Source: Alphaproteobacteria bacterium AO1-B (lineage in GTDB: Bacteria; Pseudomonadota; Alphaproteobacteria; Rhizobiales; Stappiaceae). From it: a stretch of 64,000 nucleotides of DNA. The stretch is from assembly GCA_001890945.1 (NCBI GenBank), contig MLAX01000002.1, forward strand, positions 186,001-250,000, written 5' to 3'. Numbering within the stretch: position 1 is the first letter of the stretch; every line of letters starts with the position of its first letter. The notes below the pieces were generated by a model. It saw nothing but the letters and a program-made list of their open reading frames with translations, was not told where the DNA came from and did not search any database. Below are positions 42,561 through 52,190 of this stretch, piece after piece. Made by a program: the position numbers and the translations under genes.

Positions 42561-42767
42561 TAAAATCAACCGCTGACTTGTGCTGGTTCGACACTCCTCT
42601 ACGACCGCGAAGGTGATGAATTGCTTAGAATAAGAACTTCAGCAGCCAAGTAATTGCATGAAAGTTGAGCAGAGTGCTGAACTTGTCATCATTGGCAATA
42701 TTTGCAAGCCATAATTAATAAATTGCGCGGGATCATGCCGCCGATTCTGGTTTCTTGGGCGGTTAGA

Positions 42768-45700
42768 ATGCGTAAGCTTCGGGTTCAGTTCGAAACGCTT
42801 GTTTGGTGTGCAGTTTTTTTCATTACGGGTATGTTGCTGCCTGCGCAGGCTGCTTCGGCGAATTTGCAACAGCGCCTCGATATGGTCTGGGTGCTGGTTG
42901 CTGCGGGGCTGGTTCTTCTGATGCAGCTCGGATTCATGCTGCTTGAAGCGGGCATGGTCCGGTCAAAGAACTCCATCAATGTTGCGCAGAAAAATCTTCT
43001 GGATCTCGCTGTTTGCGTGATCATTTTCGCCGTGTTCGGATTTGCAGTGGCGTTTGGGGCAGGCGGCACATGGTTTGCCGGTTACGATGATCGGTTGTTT
43101 TTACTGTCGGACGTTACGCCTTGGGCTCTGACCGTGTTTGCCTTCCAGGTCATGTTCTGCGGGACGGCGGCGACAATCATTTCCGGCGCAGTTGCCGAAC
43201 GCATGCGGCTTCAGGCTTATGTCTGGTGCACGGTCTTAACCGCAGCCGTCATCTACCCGGTCTTTGCCCGTTGGGCGTGGGGCGGCGTTTTGTTCCCGGA
43301 CGCCGAAGCCTTCCTTGCCGATCGCGGGTTTGTAGATTTTGCAGGGTCAACAGTCGTTCACGGGACAGGCGCCTGGATTGCGTTGGCCGCATGTATCATC
43401 CTCGGTCCCCGGATCGGGCGGTTTGACGCCGAGGGCCGAGCTTATCGTATTCAGGGTCACAGCTCTGTTCTGGCGACAACCGGTGCTGTCGCTCTCTTCG
43501 TCGGCTGGCTCGGATTTAATGGCGGTTCAACACTGGCCGCCAGCTGGGATGTGCCCAAGATCTTCGCCAACACCGTCTTGGCGGCCGCAGCCGGGACTGC
43601 CGCTGGGTATCTGGCCGGCAAGTATCGGGATGGCGTGGTTTTACCGGAAAACTCTATTTCGGGGCTACTCGGCGGGCTCGTTGCAGTGACTGCAGGGTGC
43701 CATATTCTGACGCCCGGCGGTGCGCTCTTGGTTGGAGCTGCCGGAGGGGCCACAGCGCTCTTCGGAGCGCTTGTTCTCGAACGCTATTTCAGGCTGGATG
43801 ATCCCGTCGGCGCGATCAGCGTTCACGGATTTGCTGGTGTCATTGGAACGCTTGGCCTGGCCGTTTTGGCGCCTGCAGAGGCATTGCCGCTCGGCGCGCG
43901 CGTGCCTCAGCTTTTGGTTCAGCTTCAAGGCATCTTGACCAACTTCTTGTGGTGTTTTGGTGTGAGCATCCTGTTCCTCGCGGTGTTGAACAAATACAGC
44001 CCGCTGCGTTTGTCACAGCAGGATGAAGACATCGGTCTGAATGAGGCTGAGCATGGGACACGGCTTGGGATCGGACATGTTGAGGATGCGCTCGACAGCC
44101 TGATTGCCGGAAAGGCCGATCTTTCCATGCGCCTTCAGGTGTCCAAAGGCGAAGATTCTGAGCGCCTAACCCGGTTGTTCAACGCGCTTATGGATACGGT
44201 CCAAAGTCAGGAGCAGGCCCAGTCCCGTGTCGCTGATGCAAAACGGACCCAGGAAGAAGCAGAGCGTCTGTCTGCGCTCGCAAATGCCACCTTTGATGCG
44301 ATCGTTATTTCTGTCGATGGGCGTATTCTGGACGGCAACAAAACCTTCGAAGAGCTCGTCGGTTATTCGATTTCTGAGCTTGAAATGCGCGGTCTTTATG
44401 AGTTTGTGGAGACCGGTGTTGCCGGAACTCTGGAAGATCATCTGATCAAGGCGGAGAAGGAGCCGCGCGAGGTCGTATTCGTCAACCGCGCTGGCGAACG
44501 GGTGCCGGTTGAGATCCGGACCCGCGTGATCGCCTACCGAGGTGTTCCAACTCGTGTGTCAGCCCTTGTTGATTTGCGTGAGCGGAAAAAGGCGGAAGCG
44601 CAGATCCTTCATCTCGCGCAGCATGATCCCCTGACTGATCTTCCGAACAGGGCCGTCTTCAATGCCGAACTTCAGCAGACACTGCGCCGATGTGAAAAGA
44701 ACGGGCAGGGGGCCGCGCTGCTGCTTGTTGATCTGGACAAGTTTAAAGACATCAATGATCTGCATGGTCACCCTGCCGGGGATGCGGTCATTCGTGTCAC
44801 CGCAGAGCGTCTTTTGAGCGCTTGCCGAGGCAGTGACACCGTGGCGCGTCTGGGCGGGGATGAATTCGCCATTATCCAGACGTCGATTTCATTCGCCAAT
44901 CAGGCGGAAGACATGGCGCACCGTCTGGTTGCCATTCTGTCTGAGCCGGTCAATTGCGGACACGGGCTAATTGTGAAGCCAGGGGCCAGCATTGGGGTTG
45001 CCATGATCGCGGCAGGTCAAAGCGAGGAGCAGGTCGTTTCGAACGCCGATATTGCCCTCTACAATGCCAAAAGCGCTGGACGGCAGACATATTGCCTGTT
45101 CCGAAAGGGCATGGGGGCTGAGGTGCGGCAGCGCCGTGAAATGGAAAAGGATTTGAACGCGGCTCTCGCTGATGACCAATTCGAGCTCTATTTTCAGCCG
45201 CGCCTGAACCTCGCCACGGGGAATATCGTTTCCTATGAAGCGTTGATCCGCTGGAATCATCCGGACCATGGGCTTGTCAGCCCAGTGGAGTTTATTCCGG
45301 TTGCCGAAAACTCAGGCCAGATAATCGGGATCGGTAAGTTCGTGCTTGAGCGGGCGCTTGCAGTTGCAGCACAGGAGATCCCCACCGGCAACATCAGTTT
45401 GAATGTCAGTCCGGTTCAGTTTCGGGACAAGGATTTTATTGAGGACGTGGCGCGTGCCATTAAGGCGTCTGGAATTCCTGCGAACCGGATTGAACTTGAG
45501 ATCACCGAAAACACTCTGATCGAGGATGATGCACGGGCTCTTTCCATTCTGACGAAACTGAAGGACATCGGCGTAAAGATCGCCCTGGATGATTTTGGGG
45601 TCGGGTATTCCTCACTCAGTTATCTCAGCCGCTTCCCTTTCGACTGCATCAAGATCGACCGGTCCTTTGTGTTGGAGGCGCAGCAAAACTACAACGCATT

Positions 45701-45962
45701 GGCGATTATTGAAGCTGTCGTAAGGCTGGGCAAGGCGCTTGATATGCGGATCGTTGCCGAAGGTTTGGAGGACACTGAAAACCTCTGCCTGCTGGCAGCT
45801 CAGGGGTGCCATGAAGTGCAAGGTTATCTGATTGGCAAACCTGTTCCAGTCGACAAACTGGTCCGGGTTGCACCCAAAGCTGTGCTGGCGGCGTTGGATC
45901 GGATCAGGTTTGCCGCTGAACTTGGCAGTGACGATATCCCGCCTGCAGAATTGGCCAGTTGA
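42768..45962 (+). CDS. Ammonium transporter-like domain fused to PAS-GGDEF-EAL
   Basis: This roughly 1064-residue protein joins an Amt fold to a c-di-GMP enzyme. A signal peptide (about 1-30) precedes VWVLVAAGLVLLMQLGFMLLEAGMVRSKN. The Amt pore residues are recognisable: FQVMFCGTAAT, His in VVHGTGAWIAL (near 197) and His in AISVHGFAGVIG (near 353). From about 505 a PAS domain follows (NATFDAIVISVDGRIL). GGDEF is intact (VARLGGDEFAI near 694) with a RGSD inhibitory site five residues before it. EAL is complete (YEALIRWNHPD near 823, LNVSPVQF, EITENT, LDDFGVGYSS, IKIDRSF, AEGLED). The ATG at 42768 fits the signal peptide; 42702 (TTG) and 42735 are alternatives. Confidence 0.93.
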   Translation: MRKLRVQFETLVWCAVFFITGMLLPAQAASANLQQRLDMVWVLVAAGLVLLMQLGFMLLEAGMVRSKNSINVAQKNLLDLAVCVIIFAVFGFAVAFGAGGTWFAGYDDRLFLLSDVTPWALTVFAFQVMFCGTAATIISGAVAERMRLQAYVWCTVLTAAVIYPVFARWAWGGVLFPDAEAFLADRGFVDFAGSTVVHGTGAWIALAACIILGPRIGRFDAEGRAYRIQGHSSVLATTGAVALFVGWLGFNGGSTLAASWDVPKIFANTVLAAAAGTAAGYLAGKYRDGVVLPENSISGLLGGLVAVTAGCHILTPGGALLVGAAGGATALFGALVLERYFRLDDPVGAISVHGFAGVIGTLGLAVLAPAEALPLGARVPQLLVQLQGILTNFLWCFGVSILFLAVLNKYSPLRLSQQDEDIGLNEAEHGTRLGIGHVEDALDSLIAGKADLSMRLQVSKGEDSERLTRLFNALMDTVQSQEQAQSRVADAKRTQEEAERLSALANATFDAIVISVDGRILDGNKTFEELVGYSISELEMRGLYEFVETGVAGTLEDHLIKAEKEPREVVFVNRAGERVPVEIRTRVIAYRGVPTRVSALVDLRERKKAEAQILHLAQHDPLTDLPNRAVFNAELQQTLRRCEKNGQGAALLLVDLDKFKDINDLHGHPAGDAVIRVTAERLLSACRGSDTVARLGGDEFAIIQTSISFANQAEDMAHRLVAILSEPVNCGHGLIVKPGASIGVAMIAAGQSEEQVVSNADIALYNAKSAGRQTYCLFRKGMGAEVRQRREMEKDLNAALADDQFELYFQPRLNLATGNIVSYEALIRWNHPDHGLVSPVEFIPVAENSGQIIGIGKFVLERALAVAAQEIPTGNISLNVSPVQFRDKDFIEDVARAIKASGIPANRIELEITENTLIEDDARALSILTKLKDIGVKIALDDFGVGYSSLSYLSRFPFDCIKIDRSFVLEAQQNYNALAIIEAVVRLGKALDMRIVAEGLEDTENLCLLAAQGCHEVQGYLIGKPVPVDKLVRVAPKAVLAALDRIRFAAELGSDDIPPAELAS

Positions 45963-46030
45963 TCCAATCCAAACCGTAAAAGCACTGATTGTTCTGAAGG
46001 GGTGCCTGTCTGGATTGATGGCTTGAAACG

Positions 46031-46951
46031 TCAGTTCGCTTCGTTTTTTGGCAAAGGAGGCACTGCGATTGTGCTCAATATGCCAGCCGGATCATGGATC
46101 TCAGGAACCTGCGTGCAGTCTTTTTCGTTGGTTTGACTGTCCGACTGCTTTTCTCTCAAGGCGACGCATATCGGGATCGCGGCTTGCCGGGTGCCGGCGG
46201 AAGCTGCCCTGATCACGTCGGCAAGTGTTCCCTCAGTAGCTGATAGGGACGCTGCCAAATGTTTGGCGAAAAGGGCGATCGTCCGGTCAGCGGAATAGTT
46301 TGCCATTTGTCCGGCACCGGCAGAAGTCACCAGCGCCTCGGGGCGGGCATCCAGATTTGTCGCATGTGTTTCCAAAAGGTCCGGATCGATCGTGTCGGAG
46401 TTGCTGGTATCCAGGATCAAGATCACCTGGCCAGCCGGGACGGTATGGAGCATGGCTGCAAAGGCGGGGGCCGAGACCCATGTCCCCGTTTCAATCGCAA
46501 GCTCCGTGCTTTCTGGTTTTTCGTCCGCCCAAAGTTGCAGTATTTGACGGTTCGGCAAGCCGGCCTCAACGGCCGCGTTGGAGATTGACGGTATGTTTGC
46601 GTAGATGATGAGCCGGTCGTCTGGCCCTAGTGTGTTGGCGAGCGCCGTGACGGTTTTCTTGAGGCTGTCTGCGGAGGCGCCCTCATTTAACATCAAGTGA
46701 AGCCGCGCTTCGGAGAGACCGAGCCGTTCTGAAAAAGCCTTCAGAACGGTTTGAACACTGTTCCGGCAAACCTCTACCGATTGTGTCCGCCATGGCGGGC
46801 AAATCCCGATACCCAGAACCATGTCGGCGGCTTGGGTTGCTTGTGCAAATGCAGGCTTTGAAAGTGGTCGCTCCAATACAGCAAGACCAACTCCGCAGAT
46901 CAGTGTCAGCAGCAGGCCTAATTGAGCGCCAGTCCTCTTGAATACTGTCAC
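46031..46951 (-). CDS. Putative secreted caspase-like protein with altered catalytic residues
   Basis: I do not recognise a named family. This 306-residue protein has an N-terminal signal or membrane segment (GLLLTLICGVGLAVLERPL) ending near AFAQAT. The middle looks like a caspase/metacaspase p20 fold: LGIGIC, VLKAFSERLGLSEARLHLMLNEGASADSLKKTVTALANTLGPDDRLIIYA (in pieces), then VILILDTSNSDTID. In active enzymes these positions hold a YxGHG His and a DxC Cys; here they read YANIPS and DTSNS, so catalysis is not expected. The assignment is inference from motif order. Between the Amt fusion and the PAS gene it has no obvious partner. Confidence 0.5.
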   Translation of the reverse strand: MTVFKRTGAQLGLLLTLICGVGLAVLERPLSKPAFAQATQAADMVLGIGICPPWRTQSVEVCRNSVQTVLKAFSERLGLSEARLHLMLNEGASADSLKKTVTALANTLGPDDRLIIYANIPSISNAAVEAGLPNRQILQLWADEKPESTELAIETGTWVSAPAFAAMLHTVPAGQVILILDTSNSDTIDPDLLETHATNLDARPEALVTSAGAGQMANYSADRTIALFAKHLAASLSATEGTLADVIRAASAGTRQAAIPICVALREKQSDSQTNEKDCTQVPEIHDPAGILSTIAVPPLPKNEAN

Positions 46952-47360
46952 CGCTGTTCCCCGGCGTATCAGCCACTGTGTTCATGCGTCAGCTGTGCGC
47001 AATATGTGCGCAGCGTCCAGAGTCTATGTGCACATTATCGCGAAACCCGTTTGCGCAAAACCTGCATTGGAAAAATTATGCATTTTATTTACCTGGAAAA
47101 TACTGAACGTTTTACGCGAGTTATCTCGCAAGGGAAGGTTCCGTATGCTGGATTTCAAGGGAATTGGCGTTAGGGTTTTTTGAATTTATTCTGGTCATCT
47201 GAATGATCCAGAGTATCGACAGTTTTTACACTGCTTGTTGCTGAATAGTGGCGATTGTGACCGCCTCATTTATTCAAAATTAATTTTAGTCGGGAGATAC
47301 TCAGCACCAGTTTTTTTCGGACTGCTGACAAGGTCAGCACGTAGCAGCTGGGGTTTTCCG
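46952..47360. other. 409-bp divergent intergenic region
   Basis: It separates the caspase-like gene and the PAS gene and presumably holds both promoters. TGTGCGCA occurs twice with an 11-bp period at 46994-47012 (TGTGCGCAATATGTGCGCA). The part nearest the PAS gene is AT-rich. No gene is seen. Confidence 0.4.
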
Positions 47361-47897
47361 GTGCCAAAAAATGCCTTCCTAACGGGACGCGAGCGAACGT
47401 TTCACAGAGACGATGTCATCGTCAGCAAAACCGACCTCAAGGGCCGCATAACCTATGCCAATCGGGTTTTTCTGGACGTTGCCGGTTACACTGAAAAAGA
47501 AGTTCTGGGGCAGCCACATAGCCTGATCCGCCATCCTGAGATGCCTCGATGTGTATTCAAGCTGTTGTGGTCCACACTCGAAGCTGGTCAGGAGATCTTT
47601 GCCTACGTTGTAAACCGTTGCAAGAATGGCGATCACTACTGGGTTTACGCCCATGTGACCCCGAGTTTTGACGCGTCTGGTAAAATCATCAGCTATCATT
47701 CCAATCGGCGCGTTCCCGACATGGCGATCGTGAACAAGCACATCATTCCGCTCTACAAGAATCTTCTTGAAGAAGAAAAGCGTCATGCAAGCCGTAAGGA
47801 TGGCATGCTGGCCAGCGAGCAGATGGTGTTGGGGCTGCTTGAGCAGCATGGGATCGCTTACGACGAATTTGTCGCGACACTGGGTAAGGCGGCTTAA
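47361..47897 (+). CDS. Aer-like PAS sensor protein
   Basis: This 178-residue soluble protein has a single PAS domain strongly resembling the FAD-binding PAS of the aerotaxis receptor Aer. It has RITYANRVFLDVAGYTEKEVLG, QPHSLIRHPEMPRCVFKLLW and NGDHYWVYAHVTPSFD. Aer residues important for FAD (the RHP motif and the Trp of DMW) have equivalents, although the Asp after RHP is Glu. The remainder is a charged helical tail (LLEEEKRHASRKDGMLASE). No signalling domain is present. The GTG at 47361 with a ctgggg box is preferred to the upstream frame opening at 47235. The MCP gene follows after 57 bp. Confidence 0.82.
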   Translation: MPKNAFLTGRERTFHRDDVIVSKTDLKGRITYANRVFLDVAGYTEKEVLGQPHSLIRHPEMPRCVFKLLWSTLEAGQEIFAYVVNRCKNGDHYWVYAHVTPSFDASGKIISYHSNRRVPDMAIVNKHIIPLYKNLLEEEKRHASRKDGMLASEQMVLGLLEQHGIAYDEFVATLGKAA

Positions 47898-47954
47898 TCA
47901 CCGGAGCAGCCTTCAGGCAGGCGACCGGCTAGGAATAGGTTTGGGAATAGGCAG

Positions 47955-49115
47955 ATGATCGGTGGATTGAGCAAGGCGTCACTGCGCAAGGCGACCAAGG
48001 TGTGCAAGGCGGTAGCTGCGGGCGATTTCGAAGCCCGTATCACCGGAATTACCGAAACCGGAGAGGCGGCAGAACTTATGCATGCCATCAATCTCCTGAT
48101 CGACCGCACCGACGCCTACTTGCGTGAATCGAAAGCCTGCCTCGATTATGTCGGGCGCAATCAGCATTTCCGAATGATTTCCGAAACCGGAATGGTTGGC
48201 GGGTTTGCAAGTGCCGCCAACAGCATCAACAAGGCGACCGTTGCGATTAAGGAAAAGCACGACGCCTTCTGCGATCTTGCCGAACAGTTCGAAACCCGGC
48301 TCAAGGACGTTGTCGAGACTGTTACGCATTCCGTTCAGGAGCTGAACACTGTTTCAACGGGGGTTGCTGCGGCCAGCGCGACTGTCAACGAACAGTCGAC
48401 CGTTGTCGCTTCAGCGGCAGAGCAGACTTCGGCGAACATGCAAAGCGTGTCGTCGGCAACGGAAGAACTTGCCAGCTCGGTAAGAGAAATCAATCGCCAA
48501 GTTTACTCAGCGTCGGAAACGGCAGAAGGGGCTGTTTCCAAATCCGAGACCATGAATCGTGAAATTGGCAGCCTTGCGAAGATGTCTTCGGACATTGGCG
48601 AAGTTGTTCAGTTGATTACAGATATTGCTGCGCAGACAAATCTTCTGGCGTTGAACGCGACGATTGAGGCGGCACGGGCCGGCGAGCATGGCCGTGGGTT
48701 TGCGATCGTTGCTCAAGAAGTCAAGGCGCTCGCAGGTCAGACAGCGGAAGCAACGCAGACGATCAACGGCCAGATTTCCGGTCTGCAAGGGGCAACAAAG
48801 AACGCCGTTGCGGCCAGTGAAGAGATCAGCCTTGCAATTGATCAGGTCAACAAGGTTTCAACGGCCATTGCGTCGTCGGTCGAGGAGCAGGCCGCGGCCA
48901 CGGGCGAGATCGCTCAGAACATTGACGAAGTCGCCTCTGGTGTTGCTGAAGTCAGCAGCAGCATTGCAAACGTTCGGGCGGCCACGGCGGAAAGCAAGCA
49001 GATCAGCGACCGCGTGCTTGTGGAAGCCGAAACCCTTAACGCTCAGGAAGTCCAGCTGCGTTCGCTGCGCGAGGATATGCGTCACTTCCTGGCAACCGCC
49101 ACCAAGGTTGGATAA
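47955..49115 (+). CDS. Soluble methyl-accepting chemotaxis protein
   Basis: This 386-residue protein lacks transmembrane segments. Residues 1-100 form a HAMP-like/linker domain ([36 protein letters not shown]). The kinase-control coiled coil follows, with its hairpin [21 protein letters not shown] near residue 227. It ends [11 protein letters not shown] without a CheR pentapeptide. It is directly downstream of the Aer-like PAS gene, so the pair probably forms a bipartite energy or redox taxis receptor. No other chemotaxis genes are here. The start at 47955 has a weak upstream box. Confidence 0.9.
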   Translation: MIGGLSKASLRKATKVCKAVAAGDFEARITGITETGEAAELMHAINLLIDRTDAYLRESKACLDYVGRNQHFRMISETGMVGGFASAANSINKATVAIKEKHDAFCDLAEQFETRLKDVVETVTHSVQELNTVSTGVAAASATVNEQSTVVASAAEQTSANMQSVSSATEELASSVREINRQVYSASETAEGAVSKSETMNREIGSLAKMSSDIGEVVQLITDIAAQTNLLALNATIEAARAGEHGRGFAIVAQEVKALAGQTAEATQTINGQISGLQGATKNAVAASEEISLAIDQVNKVSTAIASSVEEQAAATGEIAQNIDEVASGVAEVSSSIANVRAATAESKQISDRVLVEAETLNAQEVQLRSLREDMRHFLATATKVG

Positions 49116-49181
49116 ACTAGGTTGGCTCTGCGTAGCAATCGGTTTGCGGACGCAACGCGCAGCTGAGGCTCCCGCCAGGTT

Positions 49182-49589
49182 TTAGGCTGATTTCGCAGCT
49201 TCGAGTTCTGCCATCATCAAAGCCCGAACTTTCTCCAGGGCCTTAAGAGGCCGGAGCATGACCTTGAACTCAGTGATTTGGCCAGCTTCGTTAAACGTCA
49301 TCATATCGACGCCGTTGATGTGAATTCCGTCGATCTCTGTCTCAAACTCAAGCACGGCATCCTGTCCTTGCTCGAGAATTCGGCAGTATTTGAACTTTCC
49401 CTCCTTCAAAAGCACCGTGAACGCGCTCGCAAGATAGAGGAAGGTCAGCTGTTTTCCCTTTTGCGGAGTGTGCATGACGGGGCTGTAGAAGACACAATCG
49501 TCCGCAAGGATCTTGTTGAGGACCTTATATTTGTCTGCCCCCTCAAGGCCGCTGAACCAGAGGGAGAGGTGATCGGAATACTGGGTCAT
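49182..49589 (-). CDS. NTF2-like/SnoaL family protein
   Basis: This 135-residue protein has the cone-shaped NTF2 fold pattern: HLSLWFSGLEGADKYKVLNKILADDCVFYSPV, YLASAFTVLLKEGKF and VLEFETEIDGIHINGVDMMTFNEAGQITEFKVMLRPLKAL (in pieces). It is a small ligand-binding or enzyme-like protein with no predicted substrate. The ATG at 49589 lies just downstream of the trpE(G) terminator on the same strand, so it has its own transcript start. Confidence 0.85.
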   Translation of the reverse strand: MTQYSDHLSLWFSGLEGADKYKVLNKILADDCVFYSPVMHTPQKGKQLTFLYLASAFTVLLKEGKFKYCRILEQGQDAVLEFETEIDGIHINGVDMMTFNEAGQITEFKVMLRPLKALEKVRALMMAELEAAKSA

Positions 49590-49607
49590 GGATCCTCCCG
49601 TAAAACA

Positions 49608-49638
49608 AAAAGCTGCAGGATGGTATCCTGCAGCTTTT
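49608..49638 (-). terminator. Terminator of the trpE(G) transcript
   Basis: AAAAGCTGCAGGA and TCCTGCAGCTTTT form a perfect 13-bp stem around a 5-nt loop. On the minus strand it is followed by TTTTTGTTTTA. It lies 42 bp downstream of the trpE(G) stop codon. Confidence 0.92.
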
Positions 49639-49679
49639 GAGTGGTAAATCCGTGACGCTACGACAGCTGAACAAAAAAC

Positions 49680-51860
49680 TCAGGCGCTCTCAGCAAGCTG
49701 TCTGTTTTGAACCAGCCGGGACACGACGTTTTCTATGATCTTATGGCCGGCGTCCTGATCCAGCGACATGATGGATTCTGGATGGAACTGAACGGCGGCG
49801 ATCGGCTCTTTCTGATGCTCGATTGCCATCACGACACCATCTTCTGTTTCCGCCGTTACCCGGATGTCGCTGGGCAGTGTGTCCCGTTTGGCAAAAAGCG
49901 AATGATAGCGGCCGACGATCACGGGGGCGTTCAGGCCATCGAAGACGAGTGAGTTGCCCAGCAACGAGATCGGTGATGGCTTGCCGTGCATCGGCACATC
50001 TAATTGGCCGAGTTCCGCGCCGAAATACTCCGATAGTGCCTGAAGGCCGAGACAAACGCCAAAGATCGGCAGGTTTCGCGCCCGCGCGCGTCCAATCGTG
50101 GCTGCACAATCAAAATCCTTTGGGTTGCCGGGGCCGGGAGACAGGACCACGAGATCCGGGTTCACATCATGAAACACATGATCTGCGACTGGGGTTCGAT
50201 ACGTGACAACCTCGGCGCCTGTCTGGCGGAAGTAGTTTGCCAGCGTGTGCACGAAACTGTCTTCGTGGTCGACCAGGAGGATTTTCAAGCCTTTGCCGGG
50301 CTTCTTAACGTCACCAGCGGCCGTTGTCTTGGTCGCAAGACCGGCTTCGCGAACAGCTGCGCGCATCGCTTCCGCTTTGAGTTCAGTTTCCGCTTCCTCG
50401 TCCTCAGGAATGCTGTCGTAGAGCAAAGTCGCGCCCGCCCTGATCTGGGCAACACCATCCTTGATACGGACCGTGCGCAGTGTGAGGCCGGTGTTCATAT
50501 CGCCATTGAAGAGCACTGCGCCAATCGCCCCGCCATACCAGGCGCGCGGTGACTTCTCGTGATCCTCAATGAACTGCATGGCCCAGCGTTTTGGCGCACC
50601 GGTCACCGTCACAGCCCAGGTATGCGAGAGGAACGCGTCCAGGGCATCCATGTCTTCGCGCAACGTGCCTTCGATATGGTCCACCGTGTGGATGAGGCGC
50701 GAATACATCTCGATTTGACGGCGCCCGATCACCTTGACGGATCCGGGGACGCAGACACGGCTCTTGTCATTGCGGTCGACGTCGGAGCACATCGTCAGCT
50801 CCGCTTCATCCTTGGTCGAATTCAAAAGCTTGCGGATCTGGGCTTCATCCTCAATCGCGTTCTTGCCGCGCCGGATGGTGCCTGAAATCGGGCACGTTTC
50901 AACCCGGCGGCCACCAGTGACCCGGACATACATCTCCGGCGATGCGCCGACGAGATACTCATCATTGCCAAGGTTGAAAAAGAAGGAGTAGGGCGAGGGG
51001 TTGATCTGTGCGAGACGCCGGGACACCGCTGATGGCGGGTTCGGGCAAGCCTCATAAAACACCTGTCCCGGAACGGTTTCGAAGAGATCCCCGCGACGGA
51101 AATAGTCCTTCGCCTCTTCGACAAGGCGTGCGTATTCGCCCGGTTCATGGTCTCCGCGGCCTGGATCCTGGTTCGCAGGGGTGTACTGACGCTTTTCGCC
51201 GCTGCGCTCAAGACCTTTCGTGCTGCGGCCGTTGACGACAAAATCGTATTCCAGAACATAGGCACGCTTGCCGTGGTGGTCGACGATAAGAATTTCGTCG
51301 GGCAGGAACAGAACAACATCCCGCTGGTCGTCTGGCCGGTCGCGTTTCAAATCGATCGGTTCGAACTGAAACGCCACGTCATAGCCAAAGGCGCCATAGA
51401 GACCGAGCTGATCGTCGTTGCAGGCAAACAGGTCTTTCAGGGCCCGCACGATCGAGAATGTCGACGGCTGGCGGGAACGCTCTTCTTCCTGAAAATCTCG
51501 GTCTGGCTTCTTGACCGTCAGGTCGATCCGCTCGTCGGTCTCGGCAAAATGTTCGACATCTTCATGTGTCTTGAGTGCTGCAGAGATGGCTGGCATCAAA
51601 ATCTTGCCGCGGTCGTTCAATGCACGGATTTCGACGGTCCGGTCTGCTGCCTCCATGACGAGAGGCGGATTGACCAGCGCCATGTCCCAACGGGTGTACC
51701 GGCCGGGATATTCGTAGGACGAGGCAAGAACGGCCCCACGCTCCGCGTCCAGCCGGTCGATCCATTCCGATGTCCCTGTTTCGTAATCGGAAGGGCGGGA
51801 GCTGCGCAGGATAGTGATCCCGCTCTCGGTTACAAAACTCTGGTCTGCCAGTTGCGGCAT
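49680..51860 (-). CDS. trpE: Anthranilate synthase, fused TrpE-TrpG
   Basis: This 726-residue bifunctional enzyme makes anthranilate from chorismate and glutamine, the first step of tryptophan synthesis. The TrpE part (about 1-510) has [53 protein letters not shown] and [20 protein letters not shown]. The TrpG glutaminase (about 523-726) has [26 protein letters not shown], the nucleophile Cys in [14 protein letters not shown], and VQFHPES. The fusion is characteristic of rhizobia and relatives. The start MPQLADQSF at 51860 is inside a frame open to 51920. Upstream is a Trp-rich leader peptide with an attenuator. Confidence 0.96.
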   Translation of the reverse strand: MPQLADQSFVTESGITILRSSRPSDYETGTSEWIDRLDAERGAVLASSYEYPGRYTRWDMALVNPPLVMEAADRTVEIRALNDRGKILMPAISAALKTHEDVEHFAETDERIDLTVKKPDRDFQEEERSRQPSTFSIVRALKDLFACNDDQLGLYGAFGYDVAFQFEPIDLKRDRPDDQRDVVLFLPDEILIVDHHGKRAYVLEYDFVVNGRSTKGLERSGEKRQYTPANQDPGRGDHEPGEYARLVEEAKDYFRRGDLFETVPGQVFYEACPNPPSAVSRRLAQINPSPYSFFFNLGNDEYLVGASPEMYVRVTGGRRVETCPISGTIRRGKNAIEDEAQIRKLLNSTKDEAELTMCSDVDRNDKSRVCVPGSVKVIGRRQIEMYSRLIHTVDHIEGTLREDMDALDAFLSHTWAVTVTGAPKRWAMQFIEDHEKSPRAWYGGAIGAVLFNGDMNTGLTLRTVRIKDGVAQIRAGATLLYDSIPEDEEAETELKAEAMRAAVREAGLATKTTAAGDVKKPGKGLKILLVDHEDSFVHTLANYFRQTGAEVVTYRTPVADHVFHDVNPDLVVLSPGPGNPKDFDCAATIGRARARNLPIFGVCLGLQALSEYFGAELGQLDVPMHGKPSPISLLGNSLVFDGLNAPVIVGRYHSLFAKRDTLPSDIRVTAETEDGVVMAIEHQKEPIAAVQFHPESIMSLDQDAGHKIIENVVSRLVQNRQLAESA

Positions 51861-51915
51861 GGTATGTCCCCGTCTTTTTTGGCCTTTAACCGGAACCCGG
51901 ACGGCCCAATAAAGC

Positions 51916-51952
51916 ACCAAGGCCGCCAGCGGGTTCCCGCGGCGGCCTTGGT
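51916..51952 (-). promoter_or_regulatory. trp attenuator terminator hairpin
   Basis: ACCAAGGCCGCC and GGCGGCCTTGGT form a 12-bp perfect outer stem; GCGGG/CCCGC pairs within it, leaving one bulged base. On the minus strand TGCTTTATT follows. It lies between the leader peptide stop and the trpE(G) start, the position of the transcription attenuator. Confidence 0.85.
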
Positions 51953-51996
51953 TGAAACTTGTCGATCTTGTCAGAGCATAAGAGATCGCTGGCCGC

Positions 51997-52044
51997 CTAT
52001 ATCGCGCCGCGCCACCACCAAGCTGCTTTCAAGGTTGTCATCAT
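51997..52044 (-). CDS. trpL: trp operon leader peptide
   Basis: A 15-codon open frame, [15 protein letters not shown] followed by TAG, is read on the minus strand upstream of the attenuator. Three consecutive Trp codons allow ribosome stalling when charged tRNA-Trp is scarce, favouring antitermination. The rhizobial trpE(G) leader also has WWW. Either of two tandem ATGs (52044 or 52041) can be the start. The pattern is strong and the function is by analogy. Confidence 0.88.
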   Translation of the reverse strand: MMTTLKAAWWWRGAI

Positions 52045-52190
52045 GCCAACACCGTTAGAGGATGGCGCCGGCAATGGCAATGAAAAAGTGCCATTCCAAG
52101 GATTGCTGGAGGAAACGCCATCAGACCGCGCTCCCCGATAAGCTGGGCTCAGGTAGCGTAAGACGAGAGGTTTGGCAGGAGTGGCCGCGT

